Made by a program: the position numbers and the translations under genes
Assembly (NCBI GenBank): GCA_963576565.1
Contig: OY755038.1
Coordinates: 12,229,756-12,293,755 of the forward strand
DNA: 64,000 bases
Source: Aspidapion aeneum
Taxonomy: Eukaryota > Arthropoda > Insecta > Coleoptera > Brentidae
Reading direction: 5' to 3'
The notes under the pieces: generated by a model
Seen by the model: only the letters and a program-made list of their open reading frames with translations
Told to the model about the DNA's origin: nothing
Databases searched by the model: none
Part shown: in pieces, positions 1-12,706 of the stretch
Numbering within the stretch: position 1 is the first letter of the stretch
Layout of the letters: each line of letters begins with the position of its first letter

Positions 1-135
1 ACCTACTTTATTGTTGTTTGATTTGGGGTTTCTATTAACTTGTGAATTAATAAGTTTCCAACCGTCTTTACTTTTATTTTCTGATTTTTTTATGTAATTT
101 GAGTATGCTTCCTTTTTTGTGTTACTGATTTCTAT

Positions 136-539
136 GCACGGGGAAACATCTTACTGTAGAATGCCCCAAACCAAAAGAATCTGAGCCAAAATGCATCCAC
201 TGTGGAGGCAAGTATCCTGCTAACTACAGAGGATGTCTTGTTGCTAAGGAAATACAAAAATTGAAAAATAAACCTAAGAAACCGAATCTCATACCAAACG
301 TGAGTACAAATAGACAAAACCAACAGACAAGAAACACAGTCACACAAAACTCTGTGACAAGGACATACAGCCAAGTAGCAGCAACAGCTACTATACCTGA
401 TATTAATATCAGTAGTCAAAATACTATGGAACAAACACTACAATTAATTTTGGAGAAATTGAACAAACTTGATGAGCGATTAACTAAACTAGAAAGTAGC
501 AATAACGGAGCTACCAATATGCCTCAAAATGGTCAGTAA
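136..539 (+). pseudogene. Jockey ORF1 (gag-like) C-terminal fragment with zinc knuckles
   Basis: The frame ending at the TAA at 537-539 can be followed back to the truncation point. It begins with two cysteine/histidine clusters (CTGKHLTVEC, then C-IHCGGKY-P-C around 178-235) that read as CCHC zinc knuckles of a nucleic-acid-binding gag-like protein. A basic Asn/Gln/Thr-rich linker follows, then a short amphipathic helix (LEKLNKLDERLTKLES), probably a coiled coil. The N-terminal part is missing. In this family ORF1 packages the RNA. This copy cannot be translated as such because its start is gone. Confidence 0.8.
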
Positions 540-3192
540 TCTTAGAATCCTAGCTTGGAATGCCAATGGTCTCTTGCAACATCAGCAAGACTTGCAAGTT
601 ATTCTAGACATAGAAAAAATTGACGTCTGTCTTGTATCAGAAACGCATTTCACTAACCAGTCTCACATTAAATTTAAAGGTTATAAAGTGTATCATACAA
701 CTCACCCTAGCAATACTGCACATGGGGGAAGTGCTGTAATAATTAAAGAAAATATATCACACTATGAGGAGATTGGATATAAAACCATAGAGATTCAAGC
801 TACATTAGTAAGTGTAAAAACCAAAACATATACATTAGTCATAAGTGCTGTCTATATACCACCAAGGCACTTACTGAAGAAAAATCAATATCTTAATTTT
901 CTCAGAAAATTAGGAAACCGTTTTATAATTGGAGGTGACTTTAATGCAAAAAATACCTACTGGGGATCTAGATTGACGAATTCTAAAGGAAAAGAACTTT
1001 TGCAAGCTATTAGTGAATATCAATGTGAGCCGATATCAACTGGTAAGCCCACATACTATCCAACAGATCCAGGAAAAATTCCAGATCTAATTGATTTTTT
1101 TATAGTAAAAAATATATCTTTAAGTTTTGTAGATATAGAAGAAAGTTTTGATTTACACTCAGATCATTCACCTATTATTCTAACTCTTAGTAAAAACATA
1201 ATAAAGAAAGAAGCAAATATCTCATTATCTAGTTAATAAACTGACTGACTGGATTAGTTTTAAACAAAGTCTGTCAGAAAAAATAAACCTATCAGTACCA
1301 TTGCAAACGCCAGAACAAATCGATAAAGAAGTTGATTATTTTGTTACAAATATTCAACAAGCAGCTTGGGAAAACAGTCCAAAACCAAAGAGAATTTTTA
1401 AGGGAAAAAACTATCCAAAGGAAATTAGAGACCTTATATTGGAAAAAAGGAAACTAAGAAGAAAGTGGCAACAAAGCCGTGATCCTCGGGACAAAACAAA
1501 TCTCAACAACATGACGCAGCGCATTAGGCGAGAAATTCTAGTAATAAAAAATGAATCTATTAACCATTTTCTTAATGAACTTACAGATGATAAAAATACC
1601 GACTATTCCCTTTGGAAAGCAACCAAAGATTTTAAAAGACCAATTATCCAAATTCCACCCATACGAAAATCTAACAACCAGTGGGCAAGGAGTAACGAAG
1701 AAAAAGCAGATATTTTTGCAAGTCATTTAGAAAAAACATTTCAGCCCCACGAAGCACCAGATGAACACTTTCATTTAAATGAACCCCATCAAATCGAGGA
1801 CCATATTAAGCTTACATCACCAAAAGAAATATTAACAGAAATCAAAAATATTAATTCGAAAAAAGCCCCAGGGTATGATCTTATTAACGGGGTAGTCATA
1901 AAACAACTCCCCAGAAAAGCTATCGTAAAACTATGCAACCTAATTAATGCGTCTTTTAGGCTTAGGTATGTACCTAAACTGTGGAAAGTTGCAGAAGTTA
2001 TCATGATTCCAAAACCGGGAAAACCACTCCATGACGTGTCATCTTACAGGCCAATATCTTTGCTGCCAATTATATCCAAGCTCTATGAATAATTATTGCT
2101 TAAAAGAATAAAACTCATCATAGAAAGACAAGAAATTATTCCATCTCATCAATTTGGTTTTCGAGACAAGCATTCCACGATAGATCAAGTACACAGAATT
2201 ACTAATATAATAGAAAAAGCACTAGAAGAGGGAAAAGTTTGTTCTGCAGTTTTTCTAGATGTAGCACAAGCATTTGACAACGTGTGGCATGAAGGCCTTA
2301 ATTTTAAACTAAAAAGGTTTCTGCCAAAACAATATTCGGATATTTTGGAATCATACATATCTGATAGACATTTTAGAGTAAAACAGGAAGACTCATACTC
2401 AAATTTAAGAGAAATTCAAGCAGGCGTGCCCCAGGGTAGCGTACTAGGCCCTTATCTATACTTATTATTCACTTGTGATATCCCAAAGCCAGAAAATTGT
2501 CACTTAGCAACATTTGCCGATGATACTGGTTTATTGACGGTAGAAAAATCTATTGAAAAATGCATAGAAAAACTTCAGGATGCAGTCACCCAAATTCACA
2601 GTTGGACCACAAAGTGGCGAATAAAATTAAATGAAACCAAATCAATTCATGTTGATTTTACAAACAAAAATATAAATCACATACAAATAACAATTAACAA
2701 CATTCCGGTACCATATTCGAATCAGGCAAAATACCTAGGTATGACACTTGATGCCAAATTGCGCTGGAAAGCACATGTTAAGAAAAAAAAGAAGAACTTG
2801 AGATAAGGTATAGAAAAATGAACTGGCTAATTGGAAGGAAGTCCAATTTAACAATTCATAATAAGTTACTGCTTTATGGACAAATACTGAAACCAGTATG
2901 GACATATGGTATTCAACTATGGGGTTGTGCTAAAGAGAGTAACATTCTAGTTGTACAGAGATTTCAAAATAAAGTATTAAGAAACATTGTGAATGCACCT
3001 TGGTACGTTCGAAATAGTGACCTTCATCGAGATCTAAAAATCGAAACTGTAGCAGAGACTAAAAAAAAGTACGCAAAAAGCCATGAAGATAGACTCCATC
3101 GGCATGTGAATGTGGAAGCAATTCAGCTTCTAGACAATACTATGCTAGTTCGACGACTAGAAAGAGTGAAGCCGTTTGAGCTAGTAAACTAA
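529..3192 (+). pseudogene. Jockey ORF2 (endonuclease-reverse transcriptase), broken
   Basis: ORF2 starts at ATG 529, overlapping ORF1. The APE-type endonuclease comes first (LAWNANGL near the start, SETHF, GGDFNA, SDHSPI), then a reverse transcriptase with RPISLLP, the GVPQGSVLGP box (about 2426-2455) and the catalytic FADD box (about 2513-2526). Three lesions are visible: a frameshift near 1215-1230 after the endonuclease, an in-frame TAA at 2090-2092 just after the RPISLLP region, and a frameshift in an A-rich run near 2775-2790. The last piece, 2818-3192, is the usual C-terminal tail. Encodes the nicking and copying enzyme in intact relatives; dead here. Confidence 0.9.
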
Positions 3193-3537
3193 GTGAATTA
3201 CACATAAAACAAAATAATGCTATAAACACAACACAATTGTGAGTTACAGACTAAACAAAGCGGGGAGAACTGTTGAGTGAACCCTAAGTTTAAATCTGAC
3301 TTTTCTAGTAAATTAAGTTAAAACAAAATTGCTAATTAGTCTTACTGACTAGATTGTAATAAAAAAAAAACACAGTGTGTTTGACAAATAAAAAAAAAAC
3401 TGATTTCTATCTCATATTCGCGTTTTGAAGTTTTTTAGAATTTGTAGTTAAATCAGGGTCATTTCTGCTATCACATACTATCTTTAGGGCGGTGAGTGTA
3501 TCGCGTTTTTTCCTTAAGGACTCTGTTGCGTTTTTAG

Positions 3538-3742
3538 GGCTGCTATCAACCTTACCTCAAGGCTCTTGAACATCTACGGCCAGGGCAAAGGGCGTTTTGG
3601 TCAGCCCACAAAGCACTCGCCTCATTCCCTGCAACTGTGGTTCACCAGGATATCCCTGCTGATTAAGACCAAAGCCTTTAACATTGCTCAAAGCGAAGCT
3701 GAACCATTTGGTACTTTGGATAGGCCTGATGTGTTTTACCAA
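3538..3742 (+). CDS. TRAPPC12: TRAPPC12 exon (first in window)
   Basis: Acceptor tttttag at 3531-3537, donor GTAAGT at 3743. Encodes the AAINLTSRLL helix, a Gly/Lys-rich link, and the conserved HSPHSLQLWFTR segment ending EPFGTLDRPDVFYQ. It enters with the last base of a codon and leaves in phase 0. Confidence 0.93.
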
Positions 3743-6700
3743 GTAAGTCAATTCACCTATTCATACCTCGCGTTAAAAAATAAAAAAAATGAATTTATGA
3801 CGGATCTGTGTCTGTTTGTCTGTCGTTAGCATTAATAGATTTTGACCAAAATCTAATCAGCTCTTTACAGTATTGTACAGGGTGGGCCAAATTCGAGGTT
3901 TTTTGCTGGTTTTAGGTATTTCTAGCCGAGATACACAAAAACGAGTGGACATGACCTGGGCTCGATTTTCGAGACGTCTTCAAATATTAAAACCGCTTCT
4001 TGATAAACCTTGTAGTTTTTTAGCTACAAGGGGGTTTTGAAAAGTCTGCATTTATGGAGTTCGCCTATAACTTTTTTATTTTAGAAAATTTCATTTTGGT
4101 GTAACATGCTTTTTCACAGATTTTTTTATGAAGAATCCAACTGTCAAACTAATTTTTACCTGTCACTTTTAGTTTTTGAGATATTAAAAAAAGTTTTAAT
4201 ATAAATAAATTTTCTTATGGAATGGAAATTTTCTGTTTAACGATATGTCATAAATGACAGTTCGTTACGCAGTTTTCAAGATATTTATGACATATCGTTA
4301 AACAAAAAATTTCACGTAGATTTCGAAACAAATACAAAAAATGAGTCATTCCGTAAGAAAATTTAAACTTTTTGTAATATCTCAAAAACTAACAGTGACG
4401 CATAAAATTTTTTTTGACAGTTGGGTTCTCCATAAAAAAACCTGCAAAAAGCATCTTACATCAAAATGAAATTTTCGTAAATAAAAAAGTTATAGGCCAC
4501 CTCCATAAATGCAGACTTTTCAAAATCCCCTTGTAGCTAAAAAACTACGAGATTTATCAAGAAGCGGTTTTGATATTTGAAGACGTCTCGAAAATCGAGC
4601 CCAGGACATGTCCACTCGTTTTTATGTATCTCGGCTAGAAATATCTAAAACCAGCAAAAAGCATCGAATTTGGCCCAAATTTGGACCTTTTGGAAGACAA
4701 ATATATTATCTTGAGTTAATGTAGCAGCTTACTTGGATTGTTTTTATACAAATAAAAAGGTATTTATCCTAAGCTGACTGATAATGGGTATTTTTGAGTT
4801 TGGAAAAGAGATTGCGGCATCTATTACACTGGTCGGCATAAAAATCGGCCCTGACACCATTCTTTAGTGTTCTCATACATATATATAGCAAGGTGGTAAG
4901 CCATTTGTTTTGGGGGGGGGGTCGCATAAATGGTAAATGGACATTGTCGATTCTACCGTTTTATATGCATTTTCTAATTATTTTTATAAAATTTTAGCTG
5001 CCAGCAGCTTAACGGTAAAGGTAATAAACATTATAGCAAAGTATAAAGCAACATATTAGTATATAAATGTATATATACAGAAACCACTGGCGTATACAAA
5101 AAATCGCCTTAGAAGGGCTTGGAAATATTTTCCACTTTTATTAAAATAAATCGTTTTAACATAATCTATTTTTAGATTCTTGGGGGGGGGGGGCTTTCGC
5201 CAACGATCCTTATTAGTGCCGCAAGATAATATTTACTTGCCGCGTTTGCACATCAAACTTGGATTGATGAAACAGTTTGTAAAAGCACTGGACAAAACAG
5301 GCGACGCATTCATATTTTTGAAAACTAAATTTCCTCGTCTTAGTGAGGCTAAAATCAAGGAAGGTGTTTTTGTGGGGCCCCCACAAACGAGCTTGGTTTG
5401 TTCCATTCCAAAACGTGTGTAAGAACTTTTTGGATAACCATAAAAGTGATGATTATGTTGCTCAGGTCTCTTAGCGTACAAGGCCATGGGATGTAACATG
5501 TCCCTTAAAGTGCATTTCCCTCACTCGCATCTGGACTTCTTTCCTGAAAATTTAGGAGCAGTCTCGGATGAATACGGGGAACGGTTTCATCAAAACATCG
5601 CTAAATTGCAAAAGAGGTTTTCAGGGAAGTGAAATGCAAGCCTGTTGGCGGAGTACTGCTGGTTTTTGAAACGAGAGGGTTGTACCTCAGGATATAAAAG
5701 GAAAGCAAGCACCAAGTGAAGGTACGAAAGTTCTTATTTATCAGTGGCGCACCCCGGAATATGTCTTCGTTGGCCTCATGATGTCGAATTTAAAGCTATT
5801 TTTTGTGTTTTTTTATGAAATATGTGGAATATATGTAAAAAAATCTTAAGCTTGGGAGGGGGGCAAGGGTGGGCTAAAATAACTCTCTTTATACTTAAAA
5901 ATTTAAATTTATGTCGATAATATTATAATTATTATCGAAAAATGATAAAAATAGGCAAAAGGGCAAAAATGGTGGGTGGTAGAAGAAAACGCAAGCTATA
6001 TTTGGATTCAAGGCGTCGTCTTACATAAGTATATATTTATCGGTTTCACAACGTTCTACGTCTTCCGATACCCAATCTCCACTCGTTTCTGTTTGCCCAT
6101 AATTCATCATCTAGGCCTCTTATTCTTATTTCATTGTCTATTCCTTCTCTCCAGCTTCTCCTTGGCCGTCCTCGTTTTCTTCGGCCAGTTGGTTTCCATT
6201 GTAGTATTTGTTTAGGTAGTCTTTCATCATTCATTCTTTGTACATGTCCGTACCACACCAGTTGTTTTGTTCTTATATCATCCACTAAAGTACGTTCACC
6301 CACTGTCATAATTTCTCTTATTCTTTGATTTGTAACTCTCTCTCTTTTTGATTTCCCTGCTGCTCTTCTCCAATAGTCCATCTCCGTAGCGGAAAGCATT
6401 TTTTCTGTTCTATCCTTGATTGGCCATACTTCTGAGCCGTATGTAATAATACTTTTTACTATGGTGTTATATATAAGCTTTTTGTTATGTTTTGATATAC
6501 TTTGGTCCCAAATTATTCCATTTAATAAAGTTATTGCTTTTCTTCCTTGTACGTTTCGATCTTTTATAGCTTTGTCTAGTGTTCCGTCAGCTGTAATTTT
6601 TAGACCTAAGTATTTATACTCATCACAGGAGTGAATTCGCTGCCCGGTATTTAAGATTAGATCCTGTTTCATTCCACCGATACACATATACTCTGTCTTA

Positions 6701-9700
6701 TTGAGATTAACCTCTAGTCCCCACTTATTGTACTCTTCTATTAGTTTTCGTGTCATATATTCGAGGTCGTCATAATCCTGAGCCACTACTATCTGATCAT
6801 CGGCGAAACATAAAGTATACAAGGTGGTTTCGTCCAACGGAATTCCCATGTTTTGGCATTTTCTCTTCCATACTTTAAGGACTTGTTCCAAGTATATCTT
6901 GAAGAGCGTAGGCGAGATACAGCAACCTTGTTTAAGACCTTTATTTACTTGAAAGCCTTTAGTTAATTTTGCTTTTATTTTAACTTTTGCCATACTATTG
7001 CGGTATAACTCTTTGATGGCCTTAATTAGTTGTACGCTTATGTTTGTCTTTTCCAACGCTCTCCAAAGTAGATTTAGTGGTATACTATCATATGCCTTCT
7101 GCAAATCCACGTAAAGCAGATGCAGCTCTTGTCCGTATGCCATTTTCTTTTCAATAACTTGGGTTATACAAAAGAGATGATCTGAAGTCGATCTACCCGC
7201 CCTGAAACCAGCTTGTTCTTCTGCCTCCATGTCTTTATATTCGCTCTCTACTTTATTTCTTATTATTTTACCGTATATTCTGCTTAACGTACTAGTCACA
7301 GATATACCTCTATAATTGTCACATATATCTTTCCTTCCTTTTTTGTGTATTGTGGATATATATGACGTTTTCCACTCAGTTGGGACTACAGTTCCATTTA
7401 AATATTTTTGGAAAAGATTCCGTAATCTCCAAAACAGTTCTTCAGTGCCATATTTAATAAGTTCGGCTGGGATATTTCCGGGTCCGGCAGATTTACCGCT
7501 TTTTAAGGTTGTGCACACGTTTTTGACCTCAGAGATTGTGAGGGGTACTGGAGATCCCATCGTTCTAATTATATTGTCTCTTGCGTCTTCCTTGAATTCT
7601 GCTCTATCTTCAGTTAAAAGTTTTTTAAAATGCTCATCCCATTCTTTGTCTGGTATTGGTGAAATGATATCTCTGCATGTTTCTTTTTTAATCGATCTTA
7701 TAGTTTTCCAGCTTTCGGTACTTCTCCTACCTCCTAAGTAAGAATCTATTTTCTGGCACTTTTGCGTCCACGAATGATTTTTCTTATCACTGATCATTAT
7801 TCTCACCTTTGATTGCGCGATTTTGTATTCTTGTCTGCTTCTATCTGTCTTTTGGGATAAGTAGGTGTGATATAATTTCCTTTTTTCCTCTATTTCTCTT
7901 TCAATCTCAGCATCCCACCAGTATGGTTTTCTTCTTTTAGAAGTTTCTTCCACTAATCCTACACATAAGAATCAGCGGAAATAATGCCAGGGCTCAAGAA
8001 TTTTTTTTTTGCAGACCAGTGTTATCAGTACCCTGAATTTATCCAATCCATACGTTTAGGTTCATTTGAAATCCAACATGCCGGTACGCTTGAAGCAGTT
8101 ATTTTTAAAGGCTCTTTCCCAGTACAGATTTATTTAAGACGTATGTGGTGCCGACAAACCATGTCTTAGTATATTGTGGAGGTAGCTTTAGTTTTCAAAT
8201 ATCAAATTGCAAATGATGTAAGGATCTAAAACCATAAGCAACAAGGTAAATTAAAGAAAGAAAAACTAGAAAAAAGTTTTGTCTCCGGCCGGGACTCGAA
8301 CCCGGAATCTCTTGCTCTGTACGCAAACGCTCGCTCATTAAGCCACCAAAGACCATACATACATTTTCGGAAAACTTCTACCTATGTATGTGTGTGGTGT
8401 CTCAATATAAGAACGAGACACTCTCAGGGTATTAACTCGACTAAGATTCAACTGGTCTCTATAATTCTTCTTTCCCAATGTCAAAGGCATGAAAACTCAA
8501 ATAAGACGTTAAGTATCAATATCTGAAAACATGAGATCACCTTTTTCGTGTGTTAAAATCTCTGATACCAAATTGCAATAATGCAAGGACCTAAAATTTT
8601 AATTAATTTCACTTGTTGTTTATAGCTTTAGTTTGTTGACTAATTTTACACCTCAGAGAAGGCATTCATTTGTTTTTATGGTTAGTCAATAAATTAATTA
8701 GTTGTCGTCCTTCACCATTGCATTTATTTTTTTAGTTCTATCCTGATTTATACGGTGGTCGACCTGGTTCTATGGCGTCATTCTCATTCCGTTTACTGTT
8801 GGCCGAACTGCCTCTGCACTGCAGCAAACCAAAGGAGTCGCTGACGAAGCTGTTTAGTTTGTTGGCGACCATTCAGAAAATGCTTTCCAATTTAAAACAA
8901 GGTAGGTAACACTAGAAATTCTAACTCCGTTTACAGAAGCAGTAAAAACAACTGATTGAAATTGTTTTAGGTATGTGCATTTTTTTTTGTTTAGCTGCTG
9001 TATCCAGTTCTTCCAGCATTTTTATCTGTTCTTCTCTCTTATCCGTTATTAAGGCAATATCATCAGCATATCTTAGGTGGTTCAAGTATTGTCCGTTTAC
9101 TTTGATGCCTATTCCTTCCCAATCTAAGTTTTTAAAAACATCTAGGGCCTGGTTAAATAGTTTAGGGGATATTGTATCACCTTGTTTGACACCTTATGCG
9201 GATTGGCTTGGTTTCTTCGTGGCTTTTGATTGAAGTTGTTGCTTCGCTATACAGGGTGTTCGGCACATGAACCGTCAAAATTTTTTGGGATATTGTTGGT
9301 GTCATTTTCTACCTTTTCAATCTTGGAACTTGGGATATGATATGAATTTAAAAAAAATTTTCTCAAATTATCCAAAATCCCACTTTTAAACCCTCATAAG
9401 CTTTTTATTAATGCCTGGAAAAGCACCATTTTGTTTTTATAATTCTGTAATGTTATGCTTCTTCAACTAATTAATAGATTTGTTAAAATTGGTGTACCAA
9501 AGGAAGAACATTAGTGATTTTGTGAAAGAAAATCAGTTTCAAAATTAAAAATCAAAAAAAGTATCGACAATGGAGAACTTCATTTTCTTTTAAAAACTTC
9601 TTTAGTTGATTACCTTTCTAATGTTATGCTACACATTGATTAAAAAAAAACATTTCTGCTTTAAAATACGGATATTCCGTCAGAAGGGCGAGACTCGTTC

Positions 9701-12654
9701 GGAATTGGTAAGAAAAACAATTTGATGTTTATGATCGTTTACCTACTTAAACAAATATTCTTTATTTATAAATTTTGTTCGAAACGATCGTAAACATCAA
9801 ATTATTTTTCTTATCAATTCCGAACGATTATTGTCCGTCTTACGGAATATCCGTATTTTAAAGCAGAATTGTTTTTTTAAATCAAAGTGTAGCATACCGT
9901 TAGAAAGGTAATCAACTAGAGAAGTTTTTAAAAGAAAATTAAGTTCTCAAGTGGCGATACTTTTTTTAATTTTTAATTTTGAAATTGATTTTCTTTCACA
10001 AAATCACTAATGTTCTTTAATAAAAAACCTCGTATGTCCCTTTGGTACATAAATTTTAACAAATCTATTAATTAGTTGAAGAAGCATAAAATAACAGAAT
10101 TATAAAAAAAAAATTATGCGTTTCCAGACATTAATAAAAAGCTTACGAGGGTTTAAAGGTGGGATTTTGGGTAATTTTAGAAAAAAATTAAAAAATTAAT
10201 ATCTCTTTAGCCGTGACTCTAAGGACCCAAGTTCCAAGGTTGAAAAGGTAGCAAATGACCCCAACAATATCCCAAAAAATTTTGACGGTTCATGTGCCGA
10301 ACACCCTGTATACATTGGCTATTAAATCTGTGTATCTGTGATCTATTCGGCTTTTAATTAAAGATGCTTTTACTTCCCAGTGCTCAATGCTATCGAAAGC
10401 TTTTTCAAAGTCTATAAACGCAATATATAGTGGAATGTTGTATTCGTTGGATCGTTCTATTAGTATTTTCATGGTTAAAAGGTGGTCAACTGTACTGAAA
10501 CCTTTTCTGAAGCCTGCTTCTTTTTGTGATTGATACCGTCAAATTTTGTTGTTAGTTTATCTGTTAATATTTTCGTGAAAAGCTTATAAATTACATTGAG
10601 GAGTCCCAACTAACATTTATAGTAGCGGCTACATGTTCTAAAGGCTTTGCTACTTTCTTATAGTAGAAATGTGGTGATCCCAACCAAAATTTGTTACTTT
10701 TTAGTTCTAACAACTATTTAGTATCAGGAAATAGTAGATGTTTCGTAAAAACGACCCTCTAAACTACTTCATAGGATTGTTTCTTGATAGTCGATTCTGA
10801 TAGTCTTCTCTACCACAATAGGACGTTGCTAAAGTTTTACTTTCTTTTTAGTCGTTATTTCGTAGTCGCCCTGACTTTTATATCCTACTTAATTACCACT
10901 AGAAAGTTAAGCTCCATTGGAGTCCCAAACAAGTGTATCCGACAACTACATTATAACTTTAATTTTTACCACAAAAGTTTGTGTCATCATAGTAACATCT
11001 GATGTAACAATGTAGACAAAATAACTTTTTGGATCAACTTTAAAGCCGCAACTACTTTCAAGTAACCTTTTCGACTATCAGGGAATATAGTTTGGGACGC
11101 CATGTTTTTATGTAAGAAAGAAAATTTAATATTTTTGTTGTCGTTTTATGAGCTCATATTAAAGAGCCATACTATTTTATAAACAAATTAGTTGAAGCTT
11201 ACCAAAAATGCTCTTCTTAAGCACCATTTGTTGGAGTTAACTGTCGATTATGAAAACATAACCTCCAAAATCGCAACACAAAAATTCCATCAGCTACCAG
11301 AAAACGGCTCAATTTTACGGGCGCACCGGTATTTTGCAATATATATAATGCATGTTATACAAAAAACTTTGCGTCGCACTCGAATTTTGATCCTCTGCAC
11401 GTAAATTCTCACACTTTTGGATAACATAGTTCATATTATAACCATAACCAAACAAAAAAACTAAGCGAGTCTGTTTACTGTTGTGTCCACCATATTGTGT
11501 TACAATTCTACCAAAAAGAAACGATTATATTATTTGCAACTACATCGCAACTTTGATGCCATTACGGAAAAAAACAGCCTCTTCGACGTAGTAGATACCT
11601 GGCTACGACGTAGTAGTGTAGTTGTTACTACAGTGACTTTAAACACTTGGCCTAGTAGTTACAACCAGAAATTGGTTCCCCACTTAGGGAATTATAACGT
11701 CGCTGTATGGTATACTGAGACGTAGCGGGAGTACGTTGCGGTTACTTTTAAGAAATTCTTTCTAGTTGGCGTTTCGTCGTTACAACTTTAAATGTTTGTT
11801 GGGGTGTTATAGGTCGATAGTTTTTTCGGTCTGCTCTATCGCCTTTCTTGTGTAGAATAATGGTTACTGATTCTTTCCAGTTGTCTGGGATTATTTTTTC
11901 TTTTAGTATTTTATTCAGTGGGATATGGAGGGTATTAACTACAGTTTTTCCACCGTACTTGAGCATTTCCACCGCTACTCTGTCTTTTCCAGGGTATTTG
12001 TTATTTTTAATTTTCTTTAATGCTCTCTTTATTTCCGTTTCGCTTATTTCAGGTTGTAGCTCTGAGATTATGTTCTTTATTTTTGTTTAGAGTTTCTTCA
12101 TGGTTTTTCGCGATGGTTCCCTTTTTGTTTGGTATAATTCTGTAGAGAATTTATCTTATAATTTCTATTCTATCATTTTTCTTATAGTTTTATTTATTCC
12201 TGTGGAAAAACTGTAGATGTTCTTTTTCCTTCTTTGTCCAGGTTCCGCCTTTTTTTGATCAGTTTCTTTATGTCTTCTGATATACATACAATGTTCTGTC
12301 TTTTTATATTTTTTTTGCGATATCTTTTCCTAGTTTGGTCATACCCTGTATGTTTTTTATGATTTTGTTAGGATTGTGCGAGGACGGCAATCCGATGGAA
12401 ATTGGCGAGACAGACAGAGCTGATTCCATAAAGTTGTGGAGCGGTCGGGAAGTTAGAGTGATGCACGCCGTCATTAACTGTGCCATAGCGATCAAGGATT
12501 ACGATTTGGCCATGGACTTATTGGGCAAATTGTGCGAAAGGTAAGGCCCAATTTTTATTGATTTTCTTCTATTTTGCTGTTCTTCACTTCTCAGTCAACT
12601 ATTTTACAAAACCATATACCAGAAAATAGGTTTTTCCCAAAAACACTTGACCAC

Positions 12655-12706
<52 letters not shown>

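Larger units (their letters stand above)
136..3398 (+). mobile_element. 5'-truncated Jockey-clade non-LTR retrotransposon
   Basis: A LINE with the end of ORF1, a full-length but broken ORF2 and a short A-rich 3' tail (A runs near 3361 and 3390). It is flanked by a perfect 12-bp direct repeat, ACTGATTTCTAT, at 124-135 and 3399-3410, the target-site duplication left by target-primed reverse transcription. The 5' end falls inside ORF1, the usual result of incomplete reverse transcription. It lies in the TRAPPC12 intron immediately upstream of the first visible exon, same orientation as the gene. ORF1 and ORF2 overlap by 11 bases, typical of Jockey elements. The clade is inferred from the RT and endonuclease motifs, not from a tree. 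Confidence 0.9.
8975..12300 (-). pseudogene. Second LINE type (endonuclease-RT), reverse strand, interrupted twice
   Basis: Three pieces on the minus strand read in order: 12300-11804 (SEDIKKLIKKRR, an ALKKIKNNKYPG stretch, a WKESVTIILHKKG block, NYRPI), 10604-10311 (LLNVIYKLFTKIL, AGF/RKGFSTVDHLL, YIAFIDFEKAFDSIEHWEV, ending DLIANVY) and 9251-8985 (SEATTS, GVKQGDTISP-KLF region, HLRYADDIAL, EELDTAAKQ). They form one RT palm once two inserts, 10605-11803 and 9252-10308, are removed. The FDFEKAFD-like and YADD aspartates are still visible. Several frameshifts and a stop are present. The copy fills most of the TRAPPC12 intron between exons at 8736 and 12372, antisense to the gene. Confidence 0.75.

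Noticed and set aside
5180..5422. 80-codon ORF as a functional small gene
   Set aside because: It opens in a G run, covers only part of a recognisable longer family and the remainder is deleted and carries a stop.
7316..7741. 141-codon plus-strand ORF
   Set aside because: It is antisense to the intact LINE reverse transcriptase frame.
10784..11725. Small ORFs in the 1.2-kb insert as a transposase
   Set aside because: Short, in different frames, without catalytic motifs. I cannot support a coding call.
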